Assembly: GCA_000169115.1 (NCBI GenBank)
Contig: AAVV01000007.1
Coordinates: 1 to 64,000 of the forward strand
Length of the DNA: 64,000 bases
Origin: a marine gamma proteobacterium HTCC2080
Lineage (GTDB): Bacteria > Pseudomonadota > Gammaproteobacteria > Pseudomonadales > Halieaceae
Direction: 5' to 3'
Made by a program: the position numbers and the translations under genes. How positions within the stretch are numbered: position 1 is the first letter of the stretch; each line of letters begins with the position of its first letter. The notes under the pieces are model-generated. The model had not been told where the DNA came from, ran no database searches, and saw only the letters and a program-made list of their open reading frames with translations. Shown piece by piece: positions 17,631-27,473 of the stretch.

Positions 17631-17650
17631 ACATTTTAGATTTAAAGTAT
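17631..17650. promoter_or_regulatory. MarR-type operator copy 2 (marR/aminobenzoyl-CoA operon gap)
   Basis: ACATTTTAGATTTAAAGTAT. The right half, TTTAAAGTAT, is nearly the same as the right halves at 33081 and 47649. Its centre is 38 bp from that of copy 1, and it lies 30 bp before the start of the monooxygenase/reductase gene, a position suited to repression. Confidence 0.7.
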
Positions 17651-17680
17651 CAGGGCTGATAGCGCTGTGAAGGAGTTGTT

Positions 17681-20002
17681 ATGAAAGTGGTATGTGTAGG
17701 TGGAGGCCCTGCCGGGCTTTACTTCGGCATTAGCATGAAGCTTCGCAACCCCGAGCATGAAATCGAGATCTACGAACGAAACAAGCCTGATGATACTTTC
17801 GGCTGGGGAATTGTATTTTCGGATCAAACTGTCGACAACATCATGGCAAACGATCCTGTTAGCGCCCAAACTATCATCAATGAATTTATTCACTGGGACC
17901 TCATTGACTGCCATGTCAACGGCCAAGTCGAGCGCTCAGGCGGCCACGGGTTTATTGGGCTTGGGCGTAAACGTTTTCTGCAACTCCTTCATGCTCGGGC
18001 CCGTGAACTTGGCGTAACATTAAAATTTGAGCAAGAATTTAGCCTCGACGATATTGACGGTAAATTTGGCGATGCTGACCTAATCGTCGCCAGTGATGGT
18101 CTCAACTCTAAAATCCGCAACAGTAATCTTGAAGTTTTTGAGAGTTCCATAGAGGCGCGCCCCAACAAATTTGTATGGCTAGGAACTCATCAAACTTTTC
18201 GCGATGCGTTTACCTTCATCTTCGAAAAAACTGATCACGGTTGGATTTGGGCACACGCCTATCAATTCGATGACAACACCTCCACATTCATCGTTGAGAC
18301 CACGCCAGACGTTTACGACGCGCTGGGATTTGAGCACATGAGTCATGCAGAAAGCGCGGAGACTTGCCGAAAAATCTTCGAACAATATCTCGATGGCCAC
18401 ACCTTAATGACGAATTCAGGCCATGTTCGCGGGTCTGCCTGGATCAATTTTCCTGCCGTTTACTGCGACAATTGGATTAAAGACGACCGCGTGGTGCTTA
18501 TCGGCGATGCCGCTCACACGGCGCATTTTTCGATTGGTTCGGGTACCAAATTGGGCTTGGAAGACGCGATATCACTAGCCAAACACCTCAACGTTGATAC
18601 CTCAGTTCCAAACGCACTGAGGGCCTATCAAGAAGAGCGCAAAATAGATGTATTAAGGCTTCAAAATAGCGCCAGAAACGCCATGATTTGGTTTGAAAAT
18701 GTTCCCCGCTATATCGAGGCTTTTGACCTCAAACAATTTAACTACTCGATGCTGACGCGCAGCCAGCGGGTCAGTCATGAAAACCTTCGACTTCGTGACG
18801 CCGAGTGGCTCGAGAGCATGGAGCAACACCTGACTACGACCTTTAGTGGAGACGGGTCACAAGGCCCAACTCCCCCAATGTTTCTCCCTTTTCAGCTGAA
18901 AGATATGAAACTCAACAACAGGGTCTGCGTCTCACCCATGTGCATGTATAGCGCCGTAGACGGCCTCCCTGATGACTGGCATCTCGTACATTACGGCGGC
19001 CTAGCTAAGGGCGGTGCGGCATTGGTCTATACCGAGATGACTAACATTAGCGCTGACGCACGAATTACCCCCGGATGTACGGGGATCTGGAACGACGAGC
19101 AAACTGAAGCATGGGCTCGTATTACCCGCTTTGTGCACAACAGCACCCAGGCAAAAATGGCAATTCAAATTGGCCATGCCGGCCCCAAAGGAGCCACGCT
19201 AGAGCCTTGGAAATGGGATCCCGCCATACTTGATGAGCCGTTACCCGCGGGTCAGCAGTGGCCATTATTATCGGCGAGCGACCAACCCTTTGACGACTAC
19301 AGCCCAGTCCCGAAAGCCATGACTCGTGAAGATATGGACCACGTCCTTCAACAACATGTAGAAGCGGTAAAACGTGCCATTAAGGCTGGCTTTGACATGA
19401 TCGAAATGCACGCAGCTCATGGTTATTTGTTGTCGTCCTTTATTACGCCCGCGTTGAATCGGCGTGTCGATGAATATGGCGGCTCTTTGGAAAATAGAAT
19501 GCGGTACCCTCTTGAGGTCTGCACCGCAATGCGGAAAGCTTGGCCCGTGGAAAAACCCATGTCCGTTCGCATATCAGCACATGACTGGTTGGGCGCTGAA
19601 GGCGTGACTGAAGACGACTGCGTGGCAATTGCAACCGCCTTTATTGCGGCGGGTGCTGACATTGTGAACGTGTCCACCGGTCAAACGAGCCACCAAGCCA
19701 AACCTCAGCCGGGACGGATGTTCCAAACCCCTCTCTCAGATCTCATTCGTAACGAGGGCGGCATGCCGACCATCGCTGTGGGTAACATTTATGAGATCGA
19801 TCACGTGAACAGCATCATCGCGGCAGGCAGGGCCGATCTTGTATGCCTGGCGCGGCCGCACCTAGCAGACCCGAACTGGACCCTGCATGCAGCAGCCGAA
19901 ATGGGCTATCGCGGGAAAGGCGCAGCGGAACCCCATCAATACTTCTTGGGTTATCGACAGGCCCATACACTGGCCGATCGTGCACGTGAGGCAGCATCGT
20001 GA
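17681..20002 (+). CDS. 2-aminobenzoyl-CoA monooxygenase/reductase-type fusion (salicylyl-CoA 5-hydroxylase/oxidoreductase family)
   Basis: Bifunctional flavoprotein of 773 residues. The N-terminal half is an FAD aromatic hydroxylase (GGGPAG at residues 7-12; GDAAHTAH near 275). From about residue 400 it becomes an old-yellow-enzyme barrel ([35 protein letters not shown] near 575). This architecture and length are those of the aerobic anthranilate enzyme that hydroxylates 2-aminobenzoyl-CoA at C5 and then reduces the ring to a 2-amino-oxocyclohexene-carboxyl-CoA. It heads an operon with SDR, enoyl-CoA hydratase and acyl-CoA dehydrogenase genes and has two MarR-type operators upstream. Salicylyl-CoA or another ortho-substituted benzoyl-CoA remains possible. 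Confidence 0.9.
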   Translation: MKVVCVGGGPAGLYFGISMKLRNPEHEIEIYERNKPDDTFGWGIVFSDQTVDNIMANDPVSAQTIINEFIHWDLIDCHVNGQVERSGGHGFIGLGRKRFLQLLHARARELGVTLKFEQEFSLDDIDGKFGDADLIVASDGLNSKIRNSNLEVFESSIEARPNKFVWLGTHQTFRDAFTFIFEKTDHGWIWAHAYQFDDNTSTFIVETTPDVYDALGFEHMSHAESAETCRKIFEQYLDGHTLMTNSGHVRGSAWINFPAVYCDNWIKDDRVVLIGDAAHTAHFSIGSGTKLGLEDAISLAKHLNVDTSVPNALRAYQEERKIDVLRLQNSARNAMIWFENVPRYIEAFDLKQFNYSMLTRSQRVSHENLRLRDAEWLESMEQHLTTTFSGDGSQGPTPPMFLPFQLKDMKLNNRVCVSPMCMYSAVDGLPDDWHLVHYGGLAKGGAALVYTEMTNISADARITPGCTGIWNDEQTEAWARITRFVHNSTQAKMAIQIGHAGPKGATLEPWKWDPAILDEPLPAGQQWPLLSASDQPFDDYSPVPKAMTREDMDHVLQQHVEAVKRAIKAGFDMIEMHAAHGYLLSSFITPALNRRVDEYGGSLENRMRYPLEVCTAMRKAWPVEKPMSVRISAHDWLGAEGVTEDDCVAIATAFIAAGADIVNVSTGQTSHQAKPQPGRMFQTPLSDLIRNEGGMPTIAVGNIYEIDHVNSIIAAGRADLVCLARPHLADPNWTLHAAAEMGYRGKGAAEPHQYFLGYRQAHTLADRAREAAS

Positions 20003-20754
20003 GCCGCCATGCGCTCATTACCGGGGCTGGAACTGGTATCGGTGCGGCTATTGCAAAACAGTTGTACCGCGAAGGCCATAACGTCTCTTTGATAGGTCGG
20101 CGACTTGAACCTTTGGCGACACTTGCGGAAACACTGGGCAACTCCTGCCGTGCCATTACTGGCGATGTCACCGATCGGGAGAGTATTGAGGCGGCATTTT
20201 CTGAGGCTACCACCAACTTTGGTCCCGTAGAGATACTCATTAACTGCGCGGGAGTGGCGCCCTCAGCCCCCTTTCATCGCATCGAGTTTGATGACTGGCA
20301 AAAGACCCTAGACGTCAATCTAAACGGAGTATTTCACTGCACACAAATTGCCTTGGGCGATATGAAGGCTTCCGGTTGGGGGCGAATTGTCACCATTGCC
20401 AGTACTGCTTCCCTCAAAGGCTTTGCCTACGTCAGCGGGTACTGCGCGTCTAAGCACGCTGCACTTGGCTTGACTCGCGCACTGGCGCTCGAAACTGCTC
20501 AGCAAGGGATTACAGTCAATGCAATCTGCCCCGGTTATGTAGACACTGATATTGTGCGCGATTCCATTCAGGGAATTATGGCAAAAACGGGACGCAGTGA
20601 AGCCGAAGCACTGCAACACTTTACTCAGAGCAATCCTCAAGGGAGACTCATTGAAGCATCTGAAGTGGCTGCCTCAGTGAGCTGGTTGTGTTCAGAAGGC
20701 GCTGCCAGTGTTACTGGACAAGCGATTGCCATTGATGGCGGTAGCACCGCATAG
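19999..20754 (+). CDS. Short-chain dehydrogenase/reductase of the aminobenzoyl-CoA operon
   Basis: Classical SDR of 251 residues: nucleotide-binding TGAGTGIG (about 8-15), NCAG, catalytic Ser in IASTASL, YCASK with the catalytic Tyr/Lys, and the C-terminal [10 protein letters not shown]. The GTG start overlaps the upstream stop by 4 bp (GTGA), so the two genes are translationally coupled. It probably oxidises or reduces a ring hydroxyl or oxo group of the alicyclic CoA intermediate. A 3-oxoacyl-CoA reductase role is the general family alternative. Confidence 0.9.
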   Translation: MSRHALITGAGTGIGAAIAKQLYREGHNVSLIGRRLEPLATLAETLGNSCRAITGDVTDRESIEAAFSEATTNFGPVEILINCAGVAPSAPFHRIEFDDWQKTLDVNLNGVFHCTQIALGDMKASGWGRIVTIASTASLKGFAYVSGYCASKHAALGLTRALALETAQQGITVNAICPGYVDTDIVRDSIQGIMAKTGRSEAEALQHFTQSNPQGRLIEASEVAASVSWLCSEGAASVTGQAIAIDGGSTA

Positions 20755-20768
20755 GAGACAGGAAGCGT

Positions 20769-21581
20769 ATGCAAACAAACACCATGAGTCAGTATCAGGC
20801 CGAACACTTTCTTTGGGCATGTGAAGACGGTGTCGGAACGATCACCCTTAACCGCCCAGAGCGAAAAAATCCGCTAACATTTGAGTCCTATGCCGAATTG
20901 CGCGACCTCTTTCGATCCCTGGTATATGCGACTGACGTAGATGCCGTTGTTGTTCGCGGTGCCGGTGGTAACTTTTGCTCTGGTGGTGATGTTCACGAGA
21001 TCATTGGCCCCCTTACCGAAATGAATATGAAGGACCTGATGGCCTTCACTCGGATGACCGGAGATTTAGTCAAGGCGATGCGGGCCTGCAGGCAACCGAT
21101 TATCAGCGCCGTGGAAGGCATTTGCGCTGGCGCTGGCGCCATCATTGCCATGGCAAGTGACCTGCGCTACGCCGCTCCCTCTGCCAAAGTCGCTTTTCTT
21201 TTCAATCGAGTTGGTTTGGCCGGCTGCGATATGGGGGCTTGCTCAATTCTTCCAAGGATTATTGGCCAGGGGCGTGCCAGCGAATTACTGTACTTTGGAC
21301 GAGCAATGAACGCCGAGGAAGGTGAACGCTGGGGATTTTTTAATGGCCTCGGCGACTCGCCCGAAAAGGACGCACAAAAAGCCGCGCAACGCATTGCCTC
21401 AGGCCCCACCTTTGCCAATGGCATTACCAAAAACCAATTGCACCAGCAGTGGAATATGTCTGTAGATCAATCGATAGAATGTGAGGCACAGGCCCAGGCA
21501 ATTTGCATGCAAACTGAGGACTTCAAGCGCGCCTACCGCGCCTTTGTTGGCAAAGAAAAGCCAGTCTTCGCAGGCGACTAA
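20769..21581 (+). CDS. Enoyl-CoA hydratase/isomerase-family protein
   Basis: Crotonase-fold protein of 270 residues. It shows the oxyanion-hole stretch [15 protein letters not shown] and the second CoA-binding loop [18 protein letters not shown], then [17 protein letters not shown], where the usual catalytic acid is replaced by the DMG region. The shift from the standard PE-x-x-G motif hints at a hydrolase, isomerase or ring-opening crotonase rather than a simple hydratase. Position between the SDR and the acyl-CoA dehydrogenase suggests action on the alicyclic CoA ester after aminobenzoyl-CoA reduction. Confidence 0.87.
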   Translation: MQTNTMSQYQAEHFLWACEDGVGTITLNRPERKNPLTFESYAELRDLFRSLVYATDVDAVVVRGAGGNFCSGGDVHEIIGPLTEMNMKDLMAFTRMTGDLVKAMRACRQPIISAVEGICAGAGAIIAMASDLRYAAPSAKVAFLFNRVGLAGCDMGACSILPRIIGQGRASELLYFGRAMNAEEGERWGFFNGLGDSPEKDAQKAAQRIASGPTFANGITKNQLHQQWNMSVDQSIECEAQAQAICMQTEDFKRAYRAFVGKEKPVFAGD

Positions 21582-21610
21582 ACCGCCTCGAGCGGCTTGA
21601 GGAAACGACG

Positions 21611-22795
21611 ATGAGCGAAACAAGTTATCTAGGTTGGCCCTTCTTTGAAGAGCATCACAGAACACTGGCGAGTACGTTGGACGCCTGGGCTAAGGTACAC
21701 ATGGCGGAACTTACCGCCAACGAGCATGAAGATCTCGATGGCACTTGCGTCGCACTGGTGCGAGCCTTGGGCGATGCAGGCTTCACCGGGTACGCGGTGC
21801 CCGCTAGTGGCGGTGGAAACCAGGAAAAACTCGATGTTCGAACGCTTTGCATTATCAGAGAGACATTAGCTCGCTATAGTGCCCTCGCAGATTTCGCCTT
21901 TGCTATGCAGGGTTTGGGAAGCGGACCCATCTCACTATTCGGCTCTGAACAACAGCAGTCAAACTATCTCAATGCCGTAGCTAAAGGCCACAAAATCAGC
22001 GCTTTCTCTCTGTCTGAGCCCAATGCGGGCTCAGATGTTGCCGCTATGACCTGCTCTGCGCAGCGCGATGGCGATGAATGGGTTTTAAACGGCACTAAGA
22101 CATGGATTTCCAATGCGGGGATCGCTGACTTCTACACGGTATTTGCGCGTTCCAGTGACGCCGGCGGAGCCAAAGGCATTAGCTGCTTCATCGTCGAAGC
22201 GGGAACACCTGGGTTCGAGGTCACAGAGCGTATTGATCTGGTCGCCCCCCACCCACTGGGAACACTGCAATTTACCAACTGCCGAATTCCCGCGGCAAGT
22301 TTGGTGGGGGAAGAAGGCAGAGGTTTTGGCATCGCCATGGCCACTCTTGATGTATTTCGTTCAACAGTAGCTGCAGCCGCGCTAGGCATGGCTCGTCGTG
22401 CCCTTGATGAAACCCTCGATTACACCGCAGAGCGCGACATCTTCGGCGGAAAACTCGGTGACCTGCAGCTTGTGCAAGCCAAGATTGGCGAAATGGCTTT
22501 AGGCGTCGATGCCAGTGCGTTGCTTGTATACCGCGCAGCATGGACAAAAGACTGTGCGGCAGAGCGCGTCACTCGGGAAGCTGCCATGGCGAAATATCAC
22601 GCGACAGAGACTGCCCAGCAAGTTATTGATGCTGCTGTGCAACTGCACGGCGGTAAGGGCGTCACCAAGGGATACATTGTGGAATCACTGTATCGCGATA
22701 TTCGAGCCTTGCGAATCTATGAGGGCGCTAGCGAGGTTCAGACGACCATTATCGCCCGGCAAACGATTAATAATCACGAGCTCGGGCAGGCCTAG
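21611..22795 (+). CDS. Acyl-CoA dehydrogenase of the aminobenzoyl-CoA operon
   Basis: Acyl-CoA dehydrogenase of 394 residues: [15 protein letters not shown] and [20 protein letters not shown] in the FAD domain, [18 protein letters not shown], and the C-terminal [10 protein letters not shown] with the catalytic Glu. It ends the operon begun by the monooxygenase/reductase fusion. It could oxidise the cyclohexane-type CoA intermediate or a ring-opened dicarboxylyl-CoA. Confidence 0.9.
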   Translation: MSETSYLGWPFFEEHHRTLASTLDAWAKVHMAELTANEHEDLDGTCVALVRALGDAGFTGYAVPASGGGNQEKLDVRTLCIIRETLARYSALADFAFAMQGLGSGPISLFGSEQQQSNYLNAVAKGHKISAFSLSEPNAGSDVAAMTCSAQRDGDEWVLNGTKTWISNAGIADFYTVFARSSDAGGAKGISCFIVEAGTPGFEVTERIDLVAPHPLGTLQFTNCRIPAASLVGEEGRGFGIAMATLDVFRSTVAAAALGMARRALDETLDYTAERDIFGGKLGDLQLVQAKIGEMALGVDASALLVYRAAWTKDCAAERVTREAAMAKYHATETAQQVIDAAVQLHGGKGVTKGYIVESLYRDIRALRIYEGASEVQTTIIARQTINNHELGQA

Positions 22796-22894
22796 GGAAC
22801 CCTGCCCAAGCGGGCATTTATCCACGTGGCATTAGTCGGAATATAAAAGCCCACATTAACGGCAGCTGCTAGGCCCCTGATTCGCGCTATGCTG

Positions 22895-22912
22895 ACAGGG
22901 CCTTAGGCCTGT
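22895..22912 (+). terminator. Candidate terminator hairpin after the aminobenzoyl-CoA operon
   Basis: ACAGGGCC and GGCCTGT pair around TTA with one bulged G, followed by ATCGTTT. A smaller hairpin, TGCCC-AAGC-GGGCA, sits at 22803-22816 directly after the last stop. Neither has a long T run, so either may be an inefficient terminator. Confidence 0.35.
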
Positions 22913-23014
22913 ATCGTTTGAACGCAGACGAAACAGGAGTAACTTCTGCCAGCATTGCCTCTGCACTTGTGTTTGGCGGGCTAAAAACAAAATAGAATCT
23001 TGAGTAATGCTGCG

Positions 23015-24169
23015 ATGAATCTAAATGACTGTCATAACTTCTCGGATTTTCGTCGGCTGGCCAAGAAGCGCTTACCGGGACCGATTTTTCACTATATTGA
23101 CGGTGCCGCGGATGACGAGCTCACGTACCGCAGGAATACTGCGGCTTACGAAGACGTCGACTTGGTACCCAATGTGCTTCGCGGCGTCGCCGACATAGAC
23201 ACATCTGTCGAGGTCATGGGGCAGAAGCTGGATATGCCCCTGTTTTGTGCGCCCACTGCATTGCAAAGGCTGTTTCATCACGATGGAGAACGGGCGGTCG
23301 CTAAGGCGGCAACCGAATACGGGACGATGTTTGGTGTCTCATCTCTTGCCACAGTAACGGTGGAAGAAATCGCAGAACTCGCCCCTGGGCCCAAACTTTT
23401 TCAGTTTTATTTTCATAAAGACCGAGGCCTCAATAACGCCCTACTAGAGCGAGCTAGAGCTGCCAACTTTAATGTCATGGCGCTCACGGTGGATACCATC
23501 ACTGGGGGTAACCGGGAGCGAGATCTTCGGACTGGCTTTACCTCACCACCCAAACTGAACTTGTCCTCAATGTGGAGTTTCGCCACCCACCCTGCCTGGG
23601 CTTGGAATTTTTTCACAGGAGACAAATTTGATATGCCCCATCTTTCAGGGCACATCAATGAAGGGACTAACGTCGCGGTCTCTGTAGGTGACTATTTTTC
23701 CACCATGCTAGATCCCACCATGAGCTGGGATGATGCAGAAAAACTCTGTGCCCAGTGGAACGGGCAGTTTGCCCTGAAAGGCATTATGAGCGTTGAAGAC
23801 GCAGAGCGCGCCGTTGATATCGGCTGCACGGGCATTATGGTGTCCAATCACGGTGGGCGACAACTCGATGGCTCAAGAGCGCCCTTTGATCAACTCGAGG
23901 AAATTTGCGATGCCGTTGGCGATAAAATCGATGTGATCTGTGAAGGCGGCATTCAACGCGGCACGCATGTTCTTAAGGCGCTATCAGCTGGTGCCAAAGC
24001 GGTTTCTGGAGGCCGGCTTTATCTTTATGCACTCGCCGCGGCGGGTCAGGCTGGGGTCGAACGCGCCTTAGGCAATTTTAAAACAGAAATAGAACGCGAC
24101 ATGCGCCTTATGGGCGTTCAACGCATCGATGAGCTGGGGCGCGGCAACTTGCGCCGGAGATGTCGCTAA
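23015..24169 (+). CDS. FMN-dependent alpha-hydroxy-acid oxidase/dehydrogenase
   Basis: Member of the lactate/mandelate dehydrogenase and glycolate oxidase family, about 384 residues. Visible are IFHYIDGAADDELTYRRN, the QFYFHKDRG and TVDTITGGNRERD segments, and the catalytic region MVSNHGGRQLDG followed by VICEGGIQRG. A TTG at 23000 would add five residues but has no ribosome-binding site, so ATG 23015 is preferred with modest certainty. No redox partner or transporter lies beside it. The substrate could be lactate, glycolate or an aryl-2-hydroxy acid such as mandelate; the aromatic neighbourhood makes the last attractive but unproven. Confidence 0.85.
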   Translation: MNLNDCHNFSDFRRLAKKRLPGPIFHYIDGAADDELTYRRNTAAYEDVDLVPNVLRGVADIDTSVEVMGQKLDMPLFCAPTALQRLFHHDGERAVAKAATEYGTMFGVSSLATVTVEEIAELAPGPKLFQFYFHKDRGLNNALLERARAANFNVMALTVDTITGGNRERDLRTGFTSPPKLNLSSMWSFATHPAWAWNFFTGDKFDMPHLSGHINEGTNVAVSVGDYFSTMLDPTMSWDDAEKLCAQWNGQFALKGIMSVEDAERAVDIGCTGIMVSNHGGRQLDGSRAPFDQLEEICDAVGDKIDVICEGGIQRGTHVLKALSAGAKAVSGGRLYLYALAAAGQAGVERALGNFKTEIERDMRLMGVQRIDELGRGNLRRRCR

Positions 24170-24284
24170 AACGGGCTAAGCTACCCTTGGATCCCTAAGT
24201 GCCCCTCAATCCTAGCCCTCACAATCACCCCACAGACTCAACCCTGGCACCGCTAGTAACATCCCGCAACAGCCTCACTAAGTG

Positions 24285-24896
24285 TTACTCGATGGCGTCA
24301 GCCACGTGCCACGCGGGACGACTCTCAAGTCGGTCTATATAGGCATTGAGTGCCTCAAGCTCGGGAGCCACACAGCCAAGACGTCGACTCATAATGCAGG
24401 CGTGTCCCAGCATAATATCGGCACCCGAAAAGTCTCCGATCAAATATTCCTTATCCGATAAAGCCTCTTCCAACGGCAAAAGCGCACGGGATAATAATTT
24501 CTGAGCTTGTCCCAACACCACTGGATCCCGCCGATCTGGTGGCAGTAATAGCGTATGTACAACAATGGTATTCATTGAGGGCATGACCATGCCTTCGCAA
24601 TAATGAAACCATTGCAAATACTTTCCATACATTGGGTGCGAAGAAGCCGGTTTGAGACCACCGTTTTTATGACACTCGAGAATGTAATCAACAATCGCAC
24701 CGCTCTCCCATATTTGCTGTCCATCATCTTCAAGCACAGGAATGCGCCCCAGGGGATGTCGTTCTCGATGCGCATCTGATTTCAGATCCTCAGGGTGAAA
24801 ACGCATCGCATTAAGCTCGTAGGGCAGATCCAGCTCAGCAAACAGCCAAGCGACGCGAACTGCCCGAGAATTGGGTGCAAAATGAAGGGTAAGCAT
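24285..24896 (-). CDS. Glutathione S-transferase family protein
   Basis: GST of about 203 residues with an N-terminal thioredoxin-like domain (MLTLHFAPNSRAVRVAWLFAEL; PLGRIPVLEDDGQQIWESGAIVDYI with the conserved cis-Pro and Glu/Ser glutathione-binding pair) and a helical C-terminal domain (LIGDFSGADIMLGH). ATG 24896 is chosen because GGAG lies 6 bp upstream; the open frame extends further back without a better site. No catalytic Tyr is obvious, and the Ser of the APNSRA segment may serve. Conjugation of aromatic epoxides or quinones is possible; no specific role can be assigned. Confidence 0.88.
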   Translation of the reverse strand: MLTLHFAPNSRAVRVAWLFAELDLPYELNAMRFHPEDLKSDAHRERHPLGRIPVLEDDGQQIWESGAIVDYILECHKNGGLKPASSHPMYGKYLQWFHYCEGMVMPSMNTIVVHTLLLPPDRRDPVVLGQAQKLLSRALLPLEEALSDKEYLIGDFSGADIMLGHACIMSRRLGCVAPELEALNAYIDRLESRPAWHVADAIE

Positions 24897-25104
24897 GGGT
24901 ATCTCCGTTTTCTTGTTAACTTGCATTTGCGGTTTACCACCGACCAAACCTTAGCTAGCGATCGGTGGGGTGGCAAATAAAAAGTGCCATCATCGTCATC
25001 TCATGACCACCGAAGCAACGCCGCGGCCAAACTGCTCAGATAGTGTTTGTTGCACTCGTCAAAGCGACACGCATTCCTTCGTAAGGCCTTAGACTGCGAC
25101 AACA

Positions 25105-26067
25105 TTAATCACCGATCGCCAACACGATTTTACCTCGAGTATGGCCATCCTCCGAACGCTGATGCGCCTCTACTGCAGCAGCGAGAGGAAGCACCTCAAC
25201 GGGAGGCGCGGGCAAAATTTCTTGCCCGTAGAGATCTGCTAACTCAGCCAGCATCGCGCCATCTGGCCTGTGATGTAAAAACTGACTGCGAATGCCCCTA
25301 GCCTCAATTTCAGGCAACTCCGGTGGCTCATTATTCATAAATATGACTGTGCCGCCATCTTTAGCCAAACCAATAGCCGTTTCAGCAACACCATCACCCA
25401 ACAGGGTTTCAAGTATCACATCCAAACCTTCAGGCTCTAAATCGCGCAGTACCTGAGCATAGTCCTGCTGAGTGTAATCGATCACAACGTCGGCCCCCCG
25501 GACGCTGACGTAGTCCGTGCTGGCACTGCTGCACGTTGCATAAACACGGGCTCCCAAATGCTTAGCCATGGGGATAGCGACACTTCCCACGCCTCCAGCG
25601 CCCGCCTGAATCAGCGCTGACTGCCCCTTCGTCAATCCGCCGTATTCATGAAGTGATTGCCAGGCGGTGAGACTCACCAAAGGCAATGCCGCGGCCTGAA
25701 ACAAATCAAAACCCGTTGGAACCTTCGCTATAGAAGCTGCGTCGACGGGGACATATTCAGCATAAGTCCCATGCTGGATAGACCAGGTAAAAGCTAAGCC
25801 CATAACCTGATCACCCACCTGCCAATCTGATGTTACGGCGGAACCCAGAGCCACAATTTCACCAGCGAAATCCCACCCGGGCACTACCGGAAAAGTGCGA
25901 GAAATATATTCCTGCAATTCACCACTGCGCAATCGGCGGTCAATGGGGTTCACTCCTGCCGCTGCAACACGAACAAGAACTTGCTCCGGAGCAGGCTCGG
26001 GCATGGCCAGGTCACCCACTTCCAGCACCTCTGCGGAACCATGTTGACGGTAAAAAACGGCTTTCAT
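25105..26067 (-). CDS. Zinc-independent NADPH:quinone reductase-type MDR oxidoreductase
   Basis: Medium-chain dehydrogenase/reductase of 320 residues without the zinc ligands of alcohol dehydrogenases. GroES-like N-terminal domain (VPGWDFAGEIVALGSAVTS) and Rossmann domain with IQAGAGGVGSVAIPMAKHLGA around residue 150. Closest in style to QOR and zeta-crystallin proteins that reduce quinones or enones. It is monocistronic. It may detoxify quinones formed during aromatic catabolism, but that is inference. Confidence 0.87.
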   Translation of the reverse strand: MKAVFYRQHGSAEVLEVGDLAMPEPAPEQVLVRVAAAGVNPIDRRLRSGELQEYISRTFPVVPGWDFAGEIVALGSAVTSDWQVGDQVMGLAFTWSIQHGTYAEYVPVDAASIAKVPTGFDLFQAAALPLVSLTAWQSLHEYGGLTKGQSALIQAGAGGVGSVAIPMAKHLGARVYATCSSASTDYVSVRGADVVIDYTQQDYAQVLRDLEPEGLDVILETLLGDGVAETAIGLAKDGGTVIFMNNEPPELPEIEARGIRSQFLHHRPDGAMLAELADLYGQEILPAPPVEVLPLAAAVEAHQRSEDGHTRGKIVLAIGD

Positions 26068-26542
26068 ATAGGCGCACTCCCAAAGTTTATTAAGCGCCCC
26101 GAATAAGCAGGACGTCTAGCAAAGCGCAGTTACGCATGGTCAACGAAGAAGCTACTGCCCCTTTGCACGTTGGAAATATTGATAACAGGCGCGAGTGAAA
26201 CTGACAATCAAAATCTTCGAGCTCTTTGGCACCTACATAAGGAGCTGGCAGCGACTGTAACTCCGAATAACTGCCTTTACGGAATTCAATAGTGACTCTG
26301 CGAACAAACGGTTAGCTGTGCAATGGTCGGGCTCACTCAGAGTTTTAGGCCAATATTCTGCGGCAAACTCTGTTAAACCCAGCCACTCAGGATCAGAGAC
26401 TAAGTAACGTCGGGATAAGATGTTGTAGGCCCAGCAATTTACCCAGCATCTCAAGCTAGATTACTTCAGGTTACAATTAAAAAACTGACAACGGCGAATA
26501 CACTGCGCCCTGTCCTATCTCGTATCAGGAATTTCTTGAATT
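26068..26542. other. Intergenic region without a supported gene
   Basis: A 475-bp gap between the divergent quinone reductase and MaoC genes. A minus-strand open frame of 73 codons at 26233-26454 has no family resemblance and no good ribosome-binding site, so it is not called. Promoters for both flanking genes should lie here. No copy of the MarR-type repeat was seen. Confidence 0.5.
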
Positions 26543-26974
26543 ATGTCGGAAGCACGCTCTGTAGATAGTCCCGCCATCACCTTGGATGAGCAAAGCATTG
26601 TTGATTTTGCGCAACTTTTCGATCCTCAGCCCTATCACCTTGATCGTGAGGCCGCTGACGCCTCAATTTTTGGCGGACTTTGTGCCAGCGGCTGGCAAAT
26701 AGGTGCACTGGCCTCGCGCCTCACCGGTGAGGCGCTTGTTGATGCGGGCGTTCCCTACGTTACAACCACTCAGGTCAACTATATGCGCTGGCTGCGCCCT
26801 ACGTTCGTCGATGATCAATTAGTCGCGCAGGTCTCATTTGGCGATGTATTGTCAGGTAGCCCTGTTCCTGACTGTGACTCCCTCGATGTTGTGGTAGTCC
26901 TACAAGATGCGAAAGACCAAGCGGTAGCCGAGATGACGTGTCGAGTCGCTGTAGCCACGGGTGAAATAATATGA
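26543..26974 (+). CDS. MaoC-like hot-dog hydratase, catalytic partner
   Basis: Single hot-dog protein of 143 residues with FAQLFDPQPYHLDREAA, matching the D-x4-H hydratase motif of the MaoC family, then FGGLCASGWQIGALASRL. MaoC proteins hydrate trans-2-enoyl-CoA to (R)-3-hydroxyacyl-CoA. It overlaps the second MaoC-like gene by 4 bp (ATGA), suggesting a heterodimer in which this subunit carries the active site. No MarR-type operator was seen upstream, so membership of the island regulon is not supported. Confidence 0.85.
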   Translation: MSEARSVDSPAITLDEQSIVDFAQLFDPQPYHLDREAADASIFGGLCASGWQIGALASRLTGEALVDAGVPYVTTTQVNYMRWLRPTFVDDQLVAQVSFGDVLSGSPVPDCDSLDVVVVLQDAKDQAVAEMTCRVAVATGEII

Positions 26975-27453
26975 GCGCGCTCTACTTAAGAAATCGCGGA
27001 TTTGAGGATATCCCCGTCGGTGAGTTTCATGTGTTCGGCAGCCACACCTTCAGCGAGCTTGAAATGGTTGAATTTGCAACACGCTACGCCCCAACCCCTG
27101 AATTTATGGACCCGGAGGCTGCTCGCCAGCTACGTTGGGGTGGCCTAGTGGCTACGCCCTGGCACCTCTGTGCCATGTGGATGCGCAAAATGGTCAACTA
27201 CATGGAGGTTTATGCCCAAGGGGTTAATGACGGGCGCAGAAATGGCGCTGGCGTCGCTATTCTGGAGCTCGATTGGCTGGAACCCGTACGGCCGGGCCAT
27301 ACCCTGACCTACACCTACGAAATAATCAGTAAGTCGGACAAGATCGTTCGTGATCGCTGGGGCATTATTCGTAGTCGCAATGAAGCATTTAACCAATACG
27401 GCAACAAGGTGATGAGCTTCGAAATTGATATTTTAGCTGAGCGAAATCACTGA
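26971..27453 (+). CDS. MaoC-like hot-dog protein, probably non-catalytic partner
   Basis: MaoC-like protein of 160 residues aligning by eye with the preceding gene (FATRYAPTPEFMDPEAARQLRWGGLVATPWHLCAM), but the catalytic Asp and His positions are occupied by Ala and Phe. Loss of both residues in one of two translationally coupled MaoC genes resembles heteromeric hydratases, where a degenerate subunit shapes the pocket for bulky acyl-CoA substrates. Actual substrate unknown. Confidence 0.8.
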   Translation: MSALYLRNRGFEDIPVGEFHVFGSHTFSELEMVEFATRYAPTPEFMDPEAARQLRWGGLVATPWHLCAMWMRKMVNYMEVYAQGVNDGRRNGAGVAILELDWLEPVRPGHTLTYTYEIISKSDKIVRDRWGIIRSRNEAFNQYGNKVMSFEIDILAERNH

Positions 27454-27473
27454 CGGTGTGAAACACCCGATAG

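Noticed and set aside
26233-26454. 73-codon minus-strand open frame in the gap before the MaoC pair.
   Set aside because: No ribosome-binding site, no recognisable domain, and amino-acid content rich in Cys, Trp and Arg as in chance frames.
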